This document shows positions 21,036 to 30,352 of a stretch of 64,000 nt of DNA, in pieces. Origin of the DNA: Sinorhizobium fredii USDA 257 (GTDB lineage: Bacteria > Pseudomonadota > Alphaproteobacteria > Rhizobiales > Rhizobiaceae); NCBI RefSeq assembly GCF_000265205.3, contig NC_018000.1:4278001-4342000 (forward strand). Reading direction: 5' to 3'. Each line of letters opens with the position of its first letter. Positions within the stretch are counted from its first letter, which is position 1. A model generated the notes under the pieces. It searched no databases, was not told the origin of the DNA, and was given only the letters and a program-made list of their open reading frames with translations. A program made the position numbers and the translations under genes.

Positions 21036-21073
21036 GCCGCATATGGGCACAGGCGCAGGCGAAAGGCAAGACT

Positions 21074-21149
21074 ACAGCACGTGCGTCTTATCAGACGCAC
21101 AAGGTCGCAGTAGAGCTTTGGATTGCTGCATGTTTCTACATGCAGCAGG
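21074..21149 (-). repeat. Dispersed two-hairpin intergenic repeat, copy 2 (short form)
   Basis: Minus-strand copy of about 76 bp. Hairpin II is intact apart from loop TGAT (GTGCGTCT-GATA-AGACGCAC); the linker GCAGCAATCCAAAG is recognisable; hairpin I has lost its inner stem and is reduced to CTGCATGT-AGA-AACATGCAG. Lies between the bluB riboswitch and the end of the broken SDR gene. Confidence 0.8.
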
Positions 21150-21160
21150 CCGAGAGCGAC

Positions 21161-21976
21161 TCAAAGCGGCGCTGTCGGATGCGGCGATCCGTCATACGCA
21201 CCCCAGATTGACTGGTCGAAGCAGATCACCGAGCCGGTCATCAGACCGGACTCGTCGGAGGAGAGATAGGCGCACGCGCGCGACCTCGGCGGGATCGACG
21301 AGCCGCCCGAAAGGCTGGCTTGCCGCCGCCTTCTCCAGCCAGTCCTCGGGAGCGCCGTGATATTCCCGTTGGATGCGGTCTTCGCCTTCCGATGCCATCC
21401 AGCCGATGTTGAGGCCGTTGACGCGGATGCGGTTGCGCAGCAGCGCATAGGCGGTGTTCTTCGTCAGCGCCTCCAGAGCACCCTTGGATGCGCAATAGGC
21501 GGCGATGAAAGGCTGGCCCGCCTTCGCCGACATCGAACCGATATTGACGATCGTGCCTTCGGTCTTCTCACACCGCATCACCTTCACCGTCTCCTGCATC
21601 AGGAAGGAGGGAGCACGCACGTCTATCGAAAACATGCGATCGAAGAGTTCCGCGTATCGAGGATCGTGCCGCGGTCGGTGATTGCGGCGGCATTGACGAG
21701 CCCATCGACTCGGCCAAATTCACGATCCCAGGCCGCAACGACCGCCCGGGCGTCCTCCACGCGCTCCAGGTCCGCCTGGACATAAACGACCTTCGCGCCG
21801 GTCGCCTCACCGATCTCGGTCGCCTTTGCCTCGCCCTTCGCCGCATGGCGCCCGCAGATGACGATGCCCGCAGCGCCCCGTTCAGCGAACAGTCCCGCAA
21901 TCGTGGCGCCGAGCCCCTGCGTGCCGCCGGTCACGACGGCGACCTTGCCGTCCAGCCGGGCGTAGTCTTTTCCCAT
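21161..21976 (-). pseudogene. SDR-family oxidoreductase, two frameshifts
   Basis: Short-chain dehydrogenase with intact landmarks spread over frames: VVTGGTQGLGATIAGLF (Rossmann), then a one-base loss near 21652 (expected D-T-P-E-L-F-D-R, read instead as DTRNSSIACFR and stop), then the active site [14 protein letters not shown], then a two-base loss in a CGCGCG tract near 21274-21282 after PAEVAR, after which the C-terminus [13 protein letters not shown] continues in the original frame. The two shifts add up to one codon. Start ATG 21976 has a perfect GGGAGGAATTC. Either truly broken or two sequencing errors. It closes the nadE operon. Confidence 0.8.
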
Positions 21977-22023
21977 GAATTCCTCCCATAGATCTGAGAG
22001 CGAACCGTCGGCTCGCCGTTGGC

Positions 22024-22848
22024 TCACGCGGGCCAATACCGCACGAAGGCGAAAGCCTCGCCCGAGGGCGACCAGTTCGGAACATTGATTGTCCCCTGCC
22101 CGCCGAAGAGCTCGAACAGGACGCGCGCATTGCCGCCTTCCGGATCCATCAGCCGAAGCCGCACATCGAGGTCGCGGGGGTGGTCGAAGACCTCGCCATC
22201 ATAGGAAAGCACCAGCAGATGCTTGCCGTCTGGCGACGGATGCGGGAACCAGTCGCCATAGGAGCTGTCGGTAACGCGCTGGACATCGCTGCCGTCCGGC
22301 CTGATCCGCCAGATCTGCATGCGGCCGGTGCGGCTCGAGTTGAAATAGATCCACGCGCCGTCCGGCGACCAGTCCGGTCCGTCGTTGCGGCCCTCGCCAT
22401 GCGTCAGCCGCCGCTCCTCGCCGCCATCGACCGAGATCGTGTAGATGTCGAAGACTTGGTCGCGGATGCCGCAATAGGCCACGGTCCGCCCGTCCGGGGA
22501 CCAGCCGTGCCAGTAGGACGGCAGGTTGCGCGTGACGAGCCGCGGCGTGCCGCCCGCGACCGGCAGCAGATAGATCGCCGACTTGCCGAATTCGGTCTTG
22601 TCGCTGATCGCAAGCATTCTGCCGTCCGGCGAGATGCCGTGATCATTGTTGCAGTGGCGGGCAAAGCCCGTGTCGATCTCGGTAGGGTCGGCCCCGTCGA
22701 AAGCAAGTCGATAGAGCCTGCCGTCGCCGTTAATGATGAGGAATTTGCCGTCAGGCGACCAGTTCGGCGCCTCGACGAGCCGCTCCGTCTACCACACGAC
22801 GCGCGTCTCTCCACTTGCGATATCGAAGATCTCGACCGAGCTACGCAT
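22024..22848 (-). pseudogene. TolB-like beta-propeller (PD40) protein with in-frame stop
   Basis: About 274 codons encoding five or more PD40/TolB-like blades, each with a WSPDG or SPDG motif ([48 protein letters not shown]). The frame starts at ATG 22848, three bases after nadE's stop with AGGGG nearby, but codon 20 is TAG (22791-22789) where CAG would be expected ([15 protein letters not shown]). The rest of the frame is intact, so decay is recent, or this is a sequencing error. No internal start with a good ribosome site precedes the second blade. Without a signal peptide, so not the secreted TolB itself. Confidence 0.8.
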
Positions 22849-22850
22849 GG

Positions 22851-24533
22851 CTAGCCCCTGTCACGGAAACGGTTGGTGATCGGGTAGCGCCGATCGCGGC
22901 CGAAATTCTTCTTGGTGATCTTCACGCCCGGCGCCGACTGCCGGCGCTTGTATTCGGCGATGTAGAGCAGGTGCTCGATCCGATGGACCGTCGCCTCGTC
23001 ATGCCCGCGGGCGACGATTTCTTCCGTACTCAGTTCCTTCTCCACCAGGCACTCGAGAATGTCGTCGAGCGCCGGATAGGGCGGCAGCGAGTCCTGGTCG
23101 GTCTGGTTGGGGCGGAGTTCGGCCGAGGGTGCCTTGTCGATGATGTTCTGCGGAATGACCTCGCCGGAGGGACCAAGCGCGCCGGGCGGCACGGCACCAT
23201 TGCGCCAGCGCGACAGCGCATAGACCTGCATCTTGTAGAGGTCCTTGATCGGATTGAAGCCGCCGTTCATATCGCCGTAGAGCGTGGCGTAGCCTACCGA
23301 CATCTCCGATTTGTTGCCGGTGGTCACCACCATCGAACCGAATTTGTTAGAGATTGCCATCAGGATCGTTCCGCGCGTGCGGCTCTGCAGGTTCTCCTCG
23401 GTGATCCCGGACTCGGTTCCCTCGAAAGTATCGGCGAGTGCACTGAGAAAACCTTCAACCGGCTCCTCGATCGCGACCACGTCATAGTGGCAGCCGAGCG
23501 CCTTGGCGCAGGCTTCGGCGTCCTTCAGCGATTCCTGCGAGGTATAGCGATAAGGGAGCATGATCGTGTGGACCCGCTCCTCGCCGAGCGCGTCCACCGC
23601 GAGCGCCGTGCAGATCGCCGAGTCGATGCCACCGGAAAGGCCGAGCACGACGTTCTTGAAGCCGTTCTTGTTGACGTAGTCCCTGAGCCCCAGCATGCAG
23701 GCTCGATAGTCCGCCTCGTCGCTTTCCGGCAGGCGCGACCGAAGCCCGTTGGTCGAGACCCAACCATCTTCACCCCTCGTCCACTCTGAAATCGAAAGCG
23801 CCTCCTCGAACTGACTCATCTGGAAGGCCAGCGAGCGGTCGGCATTGAAGCCGAAGCTTGCGCCGTCGAAGACCAGTTCGTCCTGCCCGCCGATCTGATT
23901 GGCATAGATCAGGGGCAAGCCGGTTTCTATCACCTGCTTTAGAACGATCTGGTGGCGGACATCGACCTTGCCGCGATAATAAGGCGAACCGTTCGGAGAG
24001 AGCAGGATTTCGGCGCCGCTCTCCTTGAGAGTCTCGCAGACGCCGAGCTCGCCCCAAATGTCCTCGCAGATCGGGATGCCAATGCGAATGCCGCGAAAAT
24101 TCACCGGACCCGGCATCTCGCCTGCATCGAAGACCCGCTTTTCGTCGAACTCGCCGTAGTTCGGCAGGTCCACCTTGTCGCGGACCGCGATGATCTTGCC
24201 CCCGTCGAGGACCGCCACCGAATTGTGCCGCTGGGCAGCGGCCTGACGCGGGAAGCCGATGATGACCCCCGGCCCTCCGTCTGCCGTCTCTGCGGCGAGT
24301 TTCTCGACGGCGCGCAGGCAGGACTTCAGAAAGGCCGGTTTCAGCACGAGATCTTCGGGCGGATAGCCGGACATGAAAAGTTCGGTGAACAGCACCAGGT
24401 CGGCGCCTTGGCGCGCCGCGTCGGCGCGCGCTTCACGCGCCTTTGCCAGGTTGCCGGCGATATCGCCGACGGTCGGATTGAGCTGGGCTACGACGATCCG
24501 CAGCTTTGAAGGTACGGCTTTCTGTGGGGTCAT
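22851..24533 (-). CDS. nadE: Glutamine-dependent NAD+ synthetase NadE
   Basis: Two-domain enzyme of 560 residues performing the last step of NAD synthesis. The N-terminal nitrilase-like glutaminase (about 10-265) shows catalytic Glu in FTELFMSGYPPED, Lys in RDKVDLPNYGEFDE and Cys in IGIPICEDIWG. The C-terminal synthetase (about 280-560) has the P-loop LGLSGGIDSA and the downstream NKSEMSVGYATLYGDM. ATG 24533 is chosen; a TTG 11 codons upstream is possible. First gene of an operon whose next two members are broken. Divergent from the LtaS-like gene. Confidence 0.97.
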   Translation of the reverse strand: MTPQKAVPSKLRIVVAQLNPTVGDIAGNLAKAREARADAARQGADLVLFTELFMSGYPPEDLVLKPAFLKSCLRAVEKLAAETADGGPGVIIGFPRQAAAQRHNSVAVLDGGKIIAVRDKVDLPNYGEFDEKRVFDAGEMPGPVNFRGIRIGIPICEDIWGELGVCETLKESGAEILLSPNGSPYYRGKVDVRHQIVLKQVIETGLPLIYANQIGGQDELVFDGASFGFNADRSLAFQMSQFEEALSISEWTRGEDGWVSTNGLRSRLPESDEADYRACMLGLRDYVNKNGFKNVVLGLSGGIDSAICTALAVDALGEERVHTIMLPYRYTSQESLKDAEACAKALGCHYDVVAIEEPVEGFLSALADTFEGTESGITEENLQSRTRGTILMAISNKFGSMVVTTGNKSEMSVGYATLYGDMNGGFNPIKDLYKMQVYALSRWRNGAVPPGALGPSGEVIPQNIIDKAPSAELRPNQTDQDSLPPYPALDDILECLVEKELSTEEIVARGHDEATVHRIEHLLYIAEYKRRQSAPGVKITKKNFGRDRRYPITNRFRDRG

Positions 24534-24781
24534 GGCAGGCCTGTCGGTTTTCCTCGGCGAATGCAACCAGCTTAGGCGTTGTTCTTACCGCATCCGGTGG
24601 GAAAAAACCCACTCCCAATCGCAGTGCCGCCGGAAAAATCCGAAAAATCCTGCGGTTCCGGTCCCTTAACGAATAGGCCCGCGGCCCTTCGACGCGGCCG
24701 GAACCTGAGGATCATCATAGCCGTTTCGCCATTCATCCCCTGTTCAAGATGACAGTCGTATGACAGTTGAGCGAAAGATTT

Positions 24782-26719
24782 ATGAAATTGGAGAAGTTTT
24801 TGGCCAGTATCGATTCCGCCGCGAGAGGTTCTCAGGTCTATGTCGAAAGGCCGAGCTTTTCCGTTAGACATGCAAAAACCCTGGCGGGCGGCCGCAGCGC
24901 ACTGTTTTCGCTTTTGATCGCGACGGCGATCGTTTTTGCAGTCGAGCTCCTCGTCCGCCAGTCAACTTCCGACACGATCGCCTATTTTATCGATCCGATG
25001 CGGCCAGCCTGGACGACGGTTGCTGCGTTCTTCCTCGTCATGCTGACGCTGGACGCGCTTTTCGGACGCGAACACAAGGGCGCGCTTCTCGTAGCGCCGC
25101 TCGCCATCGTACCGGCCTTTATCTGCCAGCAGAAGCAGGTCTTCCTGTCCGACCCGCTTTACCCGACCGATTTTCTGTTCGGCCGGCAGATCGTGGAACT
25201 GATGCCGGTGCTGGTGAAGGACAGGCCATGGACCGCCGTCGGCGTCGTTCTCGGCATTCTGGCGACCATCATCGTCATCGGGCTGCTGCTGCGCTACGCC
25301 TGGCGGAACTTTCCGAAGCTGGCGCGCAAAGAGCGTCTCGCGCGGGTAGCCTTCGCCCTGCCGCTCATCGTCGCCTTCTGGAACATCATGGATTACAACC
25401 AGTTCTCTTGGGTCCGCGACCGATTGCGGGTCATCCCGATCATGTGGGACCAGACCGAGAACTACCGGCACAACGGCTTTGTGCTCGCCTTTGCGATCAA
25501 TTTGCCGATGGCGAATGTGAGCGCCCCGGCCGGTTACATGGCGAATGCCATCGAACGCATTCCCGTAAAGCCGCTTCCCGCCGGAACCACGCATCGGGGC
25601 AAGCCGGACGTGATCGTGCTGATGAGCGAATCCTTCTGGGATCCGACGCGCCTGCCTAAGGTCAAGCTGACACCCGACCCGATGCCGACGATCCGCGAAT
25701 TGCAGGGCGGCAATGTCTTCTCGCCCGAATTCGGCGGCATGACGGCAAATGTCGAGTTCGAAGCGCTGACAGGCTTTTCGAACGCATTCCTGCCCTATGG
25801 CAGCATTCCCTATCAGCAATATATTCGCAATCCGATCCCGTCGCTCGCCACCTTCTTCCGTGGAGAAGGCTATGTCTCACGCGCCATCCATCCCTTCCAG
25901 GGGTGGTTCTGGAACCGCACCGCCGTCTATAAGGCCTTCGGCTTCGATACGTTCCGCTCGGAGGAGAACTTGCCGCCGATGCAGAAGCGTGGGATTTTCG
26001 CCTCGGATGAATCCCTGACGAAGGAGGTCATCCGCCAGGCGGACGCAACGGACGATCCCTTCTTCTTCTTTGCCGTGACGCTGCAGGGCCATGGGCCGTA
26101 CGAGCCGAATCGCTACGCGAAGAACACGATCAAAGTCGAGGGCGATCTGCCGGAAAGCGACCGCCAGGTTCTCGCCACCTACGCCCAGGGCATCAAGGAA
26201 GCCGACGACAGTCTGAGAATGCTCATGGACTGGGCGAAGCAGCGGGACCGCGAGACGATCATCGTTCTCTTCGGCGACCACCTGCCGCCGCTGAACACCG
26301 TCTATACCAGCACGGGTTACATGAAGGACGTGACGGCGGAGCGCAAGGGATCGAAAGACCAGATGAAGGCGGAGCACGAAACGCCGCTCGTCGTCTGGTC
26401 GAACAAGACCGGTGCGCGCAAGGATATCGGCAGCATCAGCCCGGCCTTTCTCTCCTACGAGATCCTGAAGCAGGCCGGCTACGAGCACCCGTACTACACG
26501 GGCTTCCTCGGCAAGGTTCACGACCACTTCCGTGTTCTCGACCGCTATATGCTGATCCGCAAGAACGGCAAGGAGGTCGCAAACTGGCTGCGCCAACCGA
26601 AGATCCCGCCGTCCCTGCGCGACTATCGCTTCCTGCAGCACGATATGATGTTCGGCAAGCGCTATAGCACCGAGCGCTTCTTCAAGTCCCACGCCGAACT
26701 CTTCAGCGCGGGCTTATGA
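24782..26719 (+). CDS. LtaS/OpgB-type phosphoglycerol or phosphoethanolamine transferase
   Basis: 645 residues: five N-terminal membrane helices (about 40-240) and an extracytoplasmic sulfatase-fold domain (about 275-610). Catalytic features: MSESFWD (metal-binding Glu), the nucleophile region FGGMTANVEFEALTG (Thr), and FGDHLPPLN (metal-binding Asp/His). In rhizobia such enzymes decorate cyclic glucans or other envelope glycans with phosphoglycerol; the acceptor here is unknown, and the gene is not near a cyclic glucan locus. ATG 24782 is chosen over TTG 24767; neither has a strong ribosome site. Terminator-like hairpin follows. Confidence 0.88.
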   Translation: MKLEKFLASIDSAARGSQVYVERPSFSVRHAKTLAGGRSALFSLLIATAIVFAVELLVRQSTSDTIAYFIDPMRPAWTTVAAFFLVMLTLDALFGREHKGALLVAPLAIVPAFICQQKQVFLSDPLYPTDFLFGRQIVELMPVLVKDRPWTAVGVVLGILATIIVIGLLLRYAWRNFPKLARKERLARVAFALPLIVAFWNIMDYNQFSWVRDRLRVIPIMWDQTENYRHNGFVLAFAINLPMANVSAPAGYMANAIERIPVKPLPAGTTHRGKPDVIVLMSESFWDPTRLPKVKLTPDPMPTIRELQGGNVFSPEFGGMTANVEFEALTGFSNAFLPYGSIPYQQYIRNPIPSLATFFRGEGYVSRAIHPFQGWFWNRTAVYKAFGFDTFRSEENLPPMQKRGIFASDESLTKEVIRQADATDDPFFFFAVTLQGHGPYEPNRYAKNTIKVEGDLPESDRQVLATYAQGIKEADDSLRMLMDWAKQRDRETIIVLFGDHLPPLNTVYTSTGYMKDVTAERKGSKDQMKAEHETPLVVWSNKTGARKDIGSISPAFLSYEILKQAGYEHPYYTGFLGKVHDHFRVLDRYMLIRKNGKEVANWLRQPKIPPSLRDYRFLQHDMMFGKRYSTERFFKSHAELFSAGL

Positions 26720-27248
26720 ACGTATGCGGAAGCGACTTGTCGGCCCGGCGCCCCCGCCGGGGCCGATCTTCATTTCGAACTTTGCTCAATAGATTTCCGA
26801 CTGCGAAACCGATCAGCGCATTCTGATGCGAGCTGTAAGCGAGATGCGGCCGCTGTAGATTCTCGGAATTCTTCGACGGTTTACGGGAGCCCTTGTTTTG
26901 CGGAATTGCCGCGCCCTGCTGCCCGGTTGTTGGCCTCTCCAAACACGCGCAATCCATACGCGAGTACCATTTGCTAAAATACCAAATAGACACGGTGTAT
27001 TAACGGTTTTCGCGCATCGTACAGACGCATGGATGCTCAGAATTAAACTGCAAGTTCAGCGGAAACGGTGTCATGTCTGCTTTCAAGCACCATTCTGCGC
27101 GGGTCCTGAGGGCATCGGTCAAGCCGATATTCGTGCCGGCGATTGGCAGCCGTCTATCACCCGCTGGTCGCATCGGCCCCGCAAATTCCCCTAAATTTTG
27201 CGTGAACCCAAACGGTGTACTTGCGCGTTTAGCCCAAGGTGAGTTTTT
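26720..27248. other. Long intergenic region before the two-HTH gene
   Basis: About 530 bases. Besides the hairpin at 26740, three short ACGGTGT words (near 26992, 27066 and 27212) and an imperfect palindrome GCAAATT-N7-ATTTTGC (27181-27201) lie upstream of the next gene, the latter about 50 bases before its ATG where an operator would sit. Open frames on either strand here look like noise. No RNA gene recognised. Confidence 0.45.
26740..26766 (+). terminator. Terminator-like hairpin after the LtaS-like gene
   Basis: Eleven-pair stem with one bulge, TCGGCCCGGCG/CGCCGGGGCCGA, loop CCCC, 21 bases past the stop. Followed by TCTTCATTTCG rather than a clean U-run, so strength is doubtful. Confidence 0.45.
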
Positions 27249-28247
27249 ATGTCGATTGCACTGGGGCACGGCGTAAGCGATGCGTTTGGTGCGTGGAGAG
27301 ATCGGGAGCACGCGCAGCAGATGCAGCGGCTTGCAGGGACGGAAGATGCCGAACGGAAGACTCCACCCGCCTATACGGTGGATGCTCTGTTGCAAAATCC
27401 TCGGTTCCTTGAGGTCTTGCAGGCCGGCGCACGTACCCTCATTTCCATCAACGACCTGTTTCCGCGCGTCGCCCGCCTGGTGGCCGCCCACCAGAAATGG
27501 ATGCTCACGCAAGCCGCCTATGCTTTGCATCTGGAGCGCGACCGAGACAACGCAGACTCCGGCATAACGGCAGCGCGATTGCTGAAAATCATGCGCGAAA
27601 CGGGCGCTGCCAGCCGGAACACGGCAACGGCCTTCCTTGCGGAACTCATTGCCTACAAACTGCTCCGCCCCGCAAATGGCGGCCGCACCAAGAGGACGCG
27701 TCCACTCGAGCCGACGGAGATCAGCGAGAACGCCATGCGCCTCTGGTTCAGGACGCAGATGAGCACGCTCGATCTGTTGGATGGCGGATCGCGGGTGAGA
27801 CGCGTCGAGGCCGATCCCACCATATTCGAGCGCGCGCAGCCTCGTGTCGCAAAACGGCTGCTCTCGGACGCAAGATGGACACAGCCTTCAGAAGGCGTTG
27901 CGATCTTCGTCTGGTCGGAATCTGGCGGGGTGATCCTCGACGACCTGATGGCGCGCGCCCCAAGTCTCCTCGCCGTTAACGGCAAGGTCTGGATAGACGT
28001 CAGCCTTGCAAGACTTGCGGAGCGCTACCTGATCTCGAATACGCATATTCGCCGCCTGTTCGCGCGCGCCGAGGCCGCCGGCTTGATCGGCAAGGGAGAC
28101 GATGGAGCGCGTGGCCGCTACTGGTTGAGCAGCCGGCTTGTCGAGGAATACGCTGCGTGGGAAGCCGTCAAGTTCGAAGCTCTGGCGGACGCTTTCGATC
28201 AATCCGTCGTGGCGGTCCCTGACCCAACAGCGCCGCGCATCTCATGA
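27249..28247 (+). CDS. Unknown protein with two HTH-like segments, possible regulator
   Basis: 332 residues, soluble, no signal peptide, rich in Ala, Arg and Leu. Two segments look like winged helix-turn-helix: about 100-135 (ITAARLLKIMRETGAASRNT, then LAELIAYKLLRP) and about 250-285 (VSLARLAERYLISNTHIRR, then EAAGLIG). The first resembles MarR/replication-initiator style wHTH; no ligand or enzymatic domain is evident. ATG 27249 follows AAGGTGAG at six bases. It stands alone behind a long upstream region. Its stop codon coincides with the edge of a repeat copy, so the C-terminus may have been reset by that insertion. I do not recognise the family. Confidence 0.65.
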   Translation: MSIALGHGVSDAFGAWRDREHAQQMQRLAGTEDAERKTPPAYTVDALLQNPRFLEVLQAGARTLISINDLFPRVARLVAAHQKWMLTQAAYALHLERDRDNADSGITAARLLKIMRETGAASRNTATAFLAELIAYKLLRPANGGRTKRTRPLEPTEISENAMRLWFRTQMSTLDLLDGGSRVRRVEADPTIFERAQPRVAKRLLSDARWTQPSEGVAIFVWSESGGVILDDLMARAPSLLAVNGKVWIDVSLARLAERYLISNTHIRRLFARAEAAGLIGKGDDGARGRYWLSSRLVEEYAAWEAVKFEALADAFDQSVVAVPDPTAPRIS

Positions 28248-28330
28248 GACGCACAAAGATCGCTGTAGCACTTTGAACGCTGTAAGTTTTCATCCTCAAA
28301 TCGGCTAGGCTTCAAGGAAACATGCAGTAG
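28246..28330 (-). repeat. Dispersed two-hairpin intergenic repeat, copy 3 (truncated)
   Basis: Minus-strand copy with a full hairpin I (CTGCATGTTTCCTTGAAGCC and AGCCGATTTGAGGATGAAAA) and linker TTCAAAGTGCTACAGCGATC, but hairpin II breaks off after GTGCGTCT. The truncated edge falls on the stop codon of the preceding gene. The element fills the gap between two convergent genes. Confidence 0.8.
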
Positions 28331-28335
28331 GCGCG

Positions 28336-28731
28336 CTACCGAGACTCGGCGAAGCGCGGCAGGTCGTCGCCGATGTCATAGAAGTCGCCCTTGTCGGCGC
28401 AGAAGATGTGATAGCCGGGCTCCAGCCCTGTCGGCCCGTCAAATGTCCCCGCCAGGATCGAGGTATAGTCGAGTCCGTCCGCCTTCCAGAACAGCGCCGA
28501 GCCGCAATGCCGGCAGAAGCCGCGCCGAGCTGCGCTGCTCGATCGGTACCAGGTAATCTCGTCGGCGCCTTGGACATCCATCTGGTTGTCGAGCACATTC
28601 GTGGCGGCGTAGTAGAGGCCTGTCTGCTTTCGGCATTGGGAACAATGGCAGAAAATCAGTTCCCTCAGCTTTCCCTGCGTTTTGAACCGCACCGCGCCGC
28701 AAAGGCAGCCGCCCTCGTGGATGTCCGTCAT
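28336..28731 (-). CDS. GFA-family zinc protein (first of two)
   Basis: 131-residue member of the glutathione-dependent formaldehyde-activating (GFA/CENP-V) fold. Zinc ligands are visible as GGCLCGAVRF, FCHCSQCRK and FCRHCGSALFW. Family members are annotated as S-(hydroxymethyl)glutathione synthases, but that activity is disputed, so only the fold and zinc sites are secure. ATG 28731 follows AGGGGA. It is monocistronic and sits downstream of the DAHP synthase terminator. Confidence 0.85.
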   Translation of the reverse strand: MTDIHEGGCLCGAVRFKTQGKLRELIFCHCSQCRKQTGLYYAATNVLDNQMDVQGADEITWYRSSSAARRGFCRHCGSALFWKADGLDYTSILAGTFDGPTGLEPGYHIFCADKGDFYDIGDDLPRFAESR

Positions 28732-28748
28732 TCCCCTCTCCCTTCAGC

Positions 28749-28783
28749 AAAAAGCCGGGCCAGCTTCACAAAGCTGACCCGGC
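28749..28783 (-). terminator. Intrinsic terminator of DAHP synthase gene
   Basis: Minus-strand hairpin GCCGGGTCAGCTT-TGTG-AAGCTGGCCCGGC (one G-T pair) followed by TTTTTGC, located about 65 bases after the DAHP synthase stop. Classical stem plus U-run. Confidence 0.85.
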
Positions 28784-28849
28784 CCTGTCAAATTCAGAAG
28801 ACGCGCCGATTGTTCAGAAAAATTGAGCCATCGGCGCGGTTGCGATCGC

Positions 28850-30223
28850 TCAGCCGTTGACCACCATCTTCTTCTCGTCGCGCCCACCCTTCATCCGCTC
28901 GGCGAGCAGGAAGGCAAGCTCCAGCGCCTGGTCGGCATTGAGGCGCGGATCGCAATGGGTATGGTAGCGGTCGGCGAGATCGTCACCGGAAAGAGCGCGC
29001 GCGCCGCCGGTGCACTCGGTCACGTCGTTACCGGTCATCTCGATGTGGATGCCGCCCGGATGGCTGCCCTCGGCACGGTGGATCTGGAAGAAGCTTTCGA
29101 CTTCCGAGAGGATCCGCTCGAAAGGCCGGGTCTTGTAGTTGTTGAGCGTGATCGTGTTGCCATGCATCGGGTCGCAGGACCAGACGACCTTCTTGCCTTC
29201 GCGCTCGACGGCGCGGATCAGACGCGGCAGGTGCTCAGCGACCTTGTCGTGACCGAAGCGGCAGATCAGCGTCAGGCGGCCGGCCTCGTTGGCCGGGTTC
29301 AGCAGGTCGATCAATTCCAGGAGGCCGTCGGCGGTCAGCGACGGACCGCATTTCAGCCCGAGCGGGTTCTTGATGCCGCGGCAATATTCGATATGCGCAT
29401 GGTCGGGCTGGCGGGTGCGGTCGCCGATCCAGATCATATGGCCGGAGGTGGCGTACCAGTCGCCGGAGGTCGAATCGACGCGTGTCAGCGCCTGCTCGAA
29501 GCCAAGCAGCAGCGCCTCGTGGCTGGTGAAGAAATCGGTCTCGCGCAGGCTCGGATGGTTCTCCGAGGTGATGCCGATCGCCTTCATGAAATCCATCGTC
29601 TCGGAAATCCGGTCGGCGAGCTTGCGGTAGCGCTCGGCCTGCGGACTGTCCTTGACGAAGCCGAGCATCCATTGATGCACGTTTTCAAGATTGGCGTAAC
29701 CGCCCATCGCGAAGGCGCGCAACAGGTTGAGCGTTGCGGCGGACTGGCGATAGGCCATGATCTGCCGCTCCGGATTGGGGACGCGCGCCTGCTCGGTGAA
29801 CTCGATGCCGTTGATGATGTCGCCGCGGTAGCTCGGCAGCGTAATATCGCCCTGCTTCTCGACGCCCGAGGAGCGCGGCTTTGCGAACTGCCCGGCGATA
29901 CGGCCGACTTTGACGACCGGCTGTTGCGCCCCGAAGGTCAGCACCACCGCCATCTGCAGGAAAGCGCGGAAGAAGTCGCGGATGGTGTCGGCGCCATGCT
30001 CGGCGAAACTCTCGGCGCAATCACCGCCCTGCAACAGGAAACCGCGGCCCTCGGCCACGTTGGCAAGCGCACTCTTCAGACGCCGAGCCTCACCGGCAAA
30101 GACGAGCGGCGGAAACTTCGCGAGACGGCCTTCAACAGCCTCAAGCGCTGAGAGGTCCGGATAGTCCGGCACCTGCTGAATGGGTTTTTGCCGCCAGCTG
30201 TTCGGAGTCCAAGTCTGTGCCAT
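28850..30223 (-). CDS. Class II 3-deoxy-7-phosphoheptulonate (DAHP) synthase
   Basis: First enzyme of the shikimate pathway, joining PEP and erythrose 4-phosphate. 457 residues, the plant-like AroH/class II type, not the E. coli AroFGH type. Landmarks: [45 protein letters not shown]-like [29 protein letters not shown] and the metal site DPMHGNT. ATG 30223 ([10 protein letters not shown]) has AGGTGA six bases before; ATG 30229 is an alternative. No linked aro genes. In S. meliloti this gene is called aroF, I believe; the symbol is left open. Confidence 0.95.
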   Translation of the reverse strand: MAQTWTPNSWRQKPIQQVPDYPDLSALEAVEGRLAKFPPLVFAGEARRLKSALANVAEGRGFLLQGGDCAESFAEHGADTIRDFFRAFLQMAVVLTFGAQQPVVKVGRIAGQFAKPRSSGVEKQGDITLPSYRGDIINGIEFTEQARVPNPERQIMAYRQSAATLNLLRAFAMGGYANLENVHQWMLGFVKDSPQAERYRKLADRISETMDFMKAIGITSENHPSLRETDFFTSHEALLLGFEQALTRVDSTSGDWYATSGHMIWIGDRTRQPDHAHIEYCRGIKNPLGLKCGPSLTADGLLELIDLLNPANEAGRLTLICRFGHDKVAEHLPRLIRAVEREGKKVVWSCDPMHGNTITLNNYKTRPFERILSEVESFFQIHRAEGSHPGGIHIEMTGNDVTECTGGARALSGDDLADRYHTHCDPRLNADQALELAFLLAERMKGGRDEKKMVVNG

Positions 30224-30352
30224 TTCCATCACCTGTTGTCTGACGCAGCCAGGGCCGCGTCGCGGATGCGGGCTTATAAACGTTAACAAGGAGCTTGGAA
30301 AGTCATTCTACCAGAAAATATGGGTTGCTTTCGAGCCAAACGGAACCGCGGT

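Noticed and set aside
26703..26993. 96-codon minus-strand frame in the gap before the two-HTH gene
   Set aside because: Overlaps the end of the LtaS-like gene and its hairpin, no ribosome site, low-complexity basic tail.
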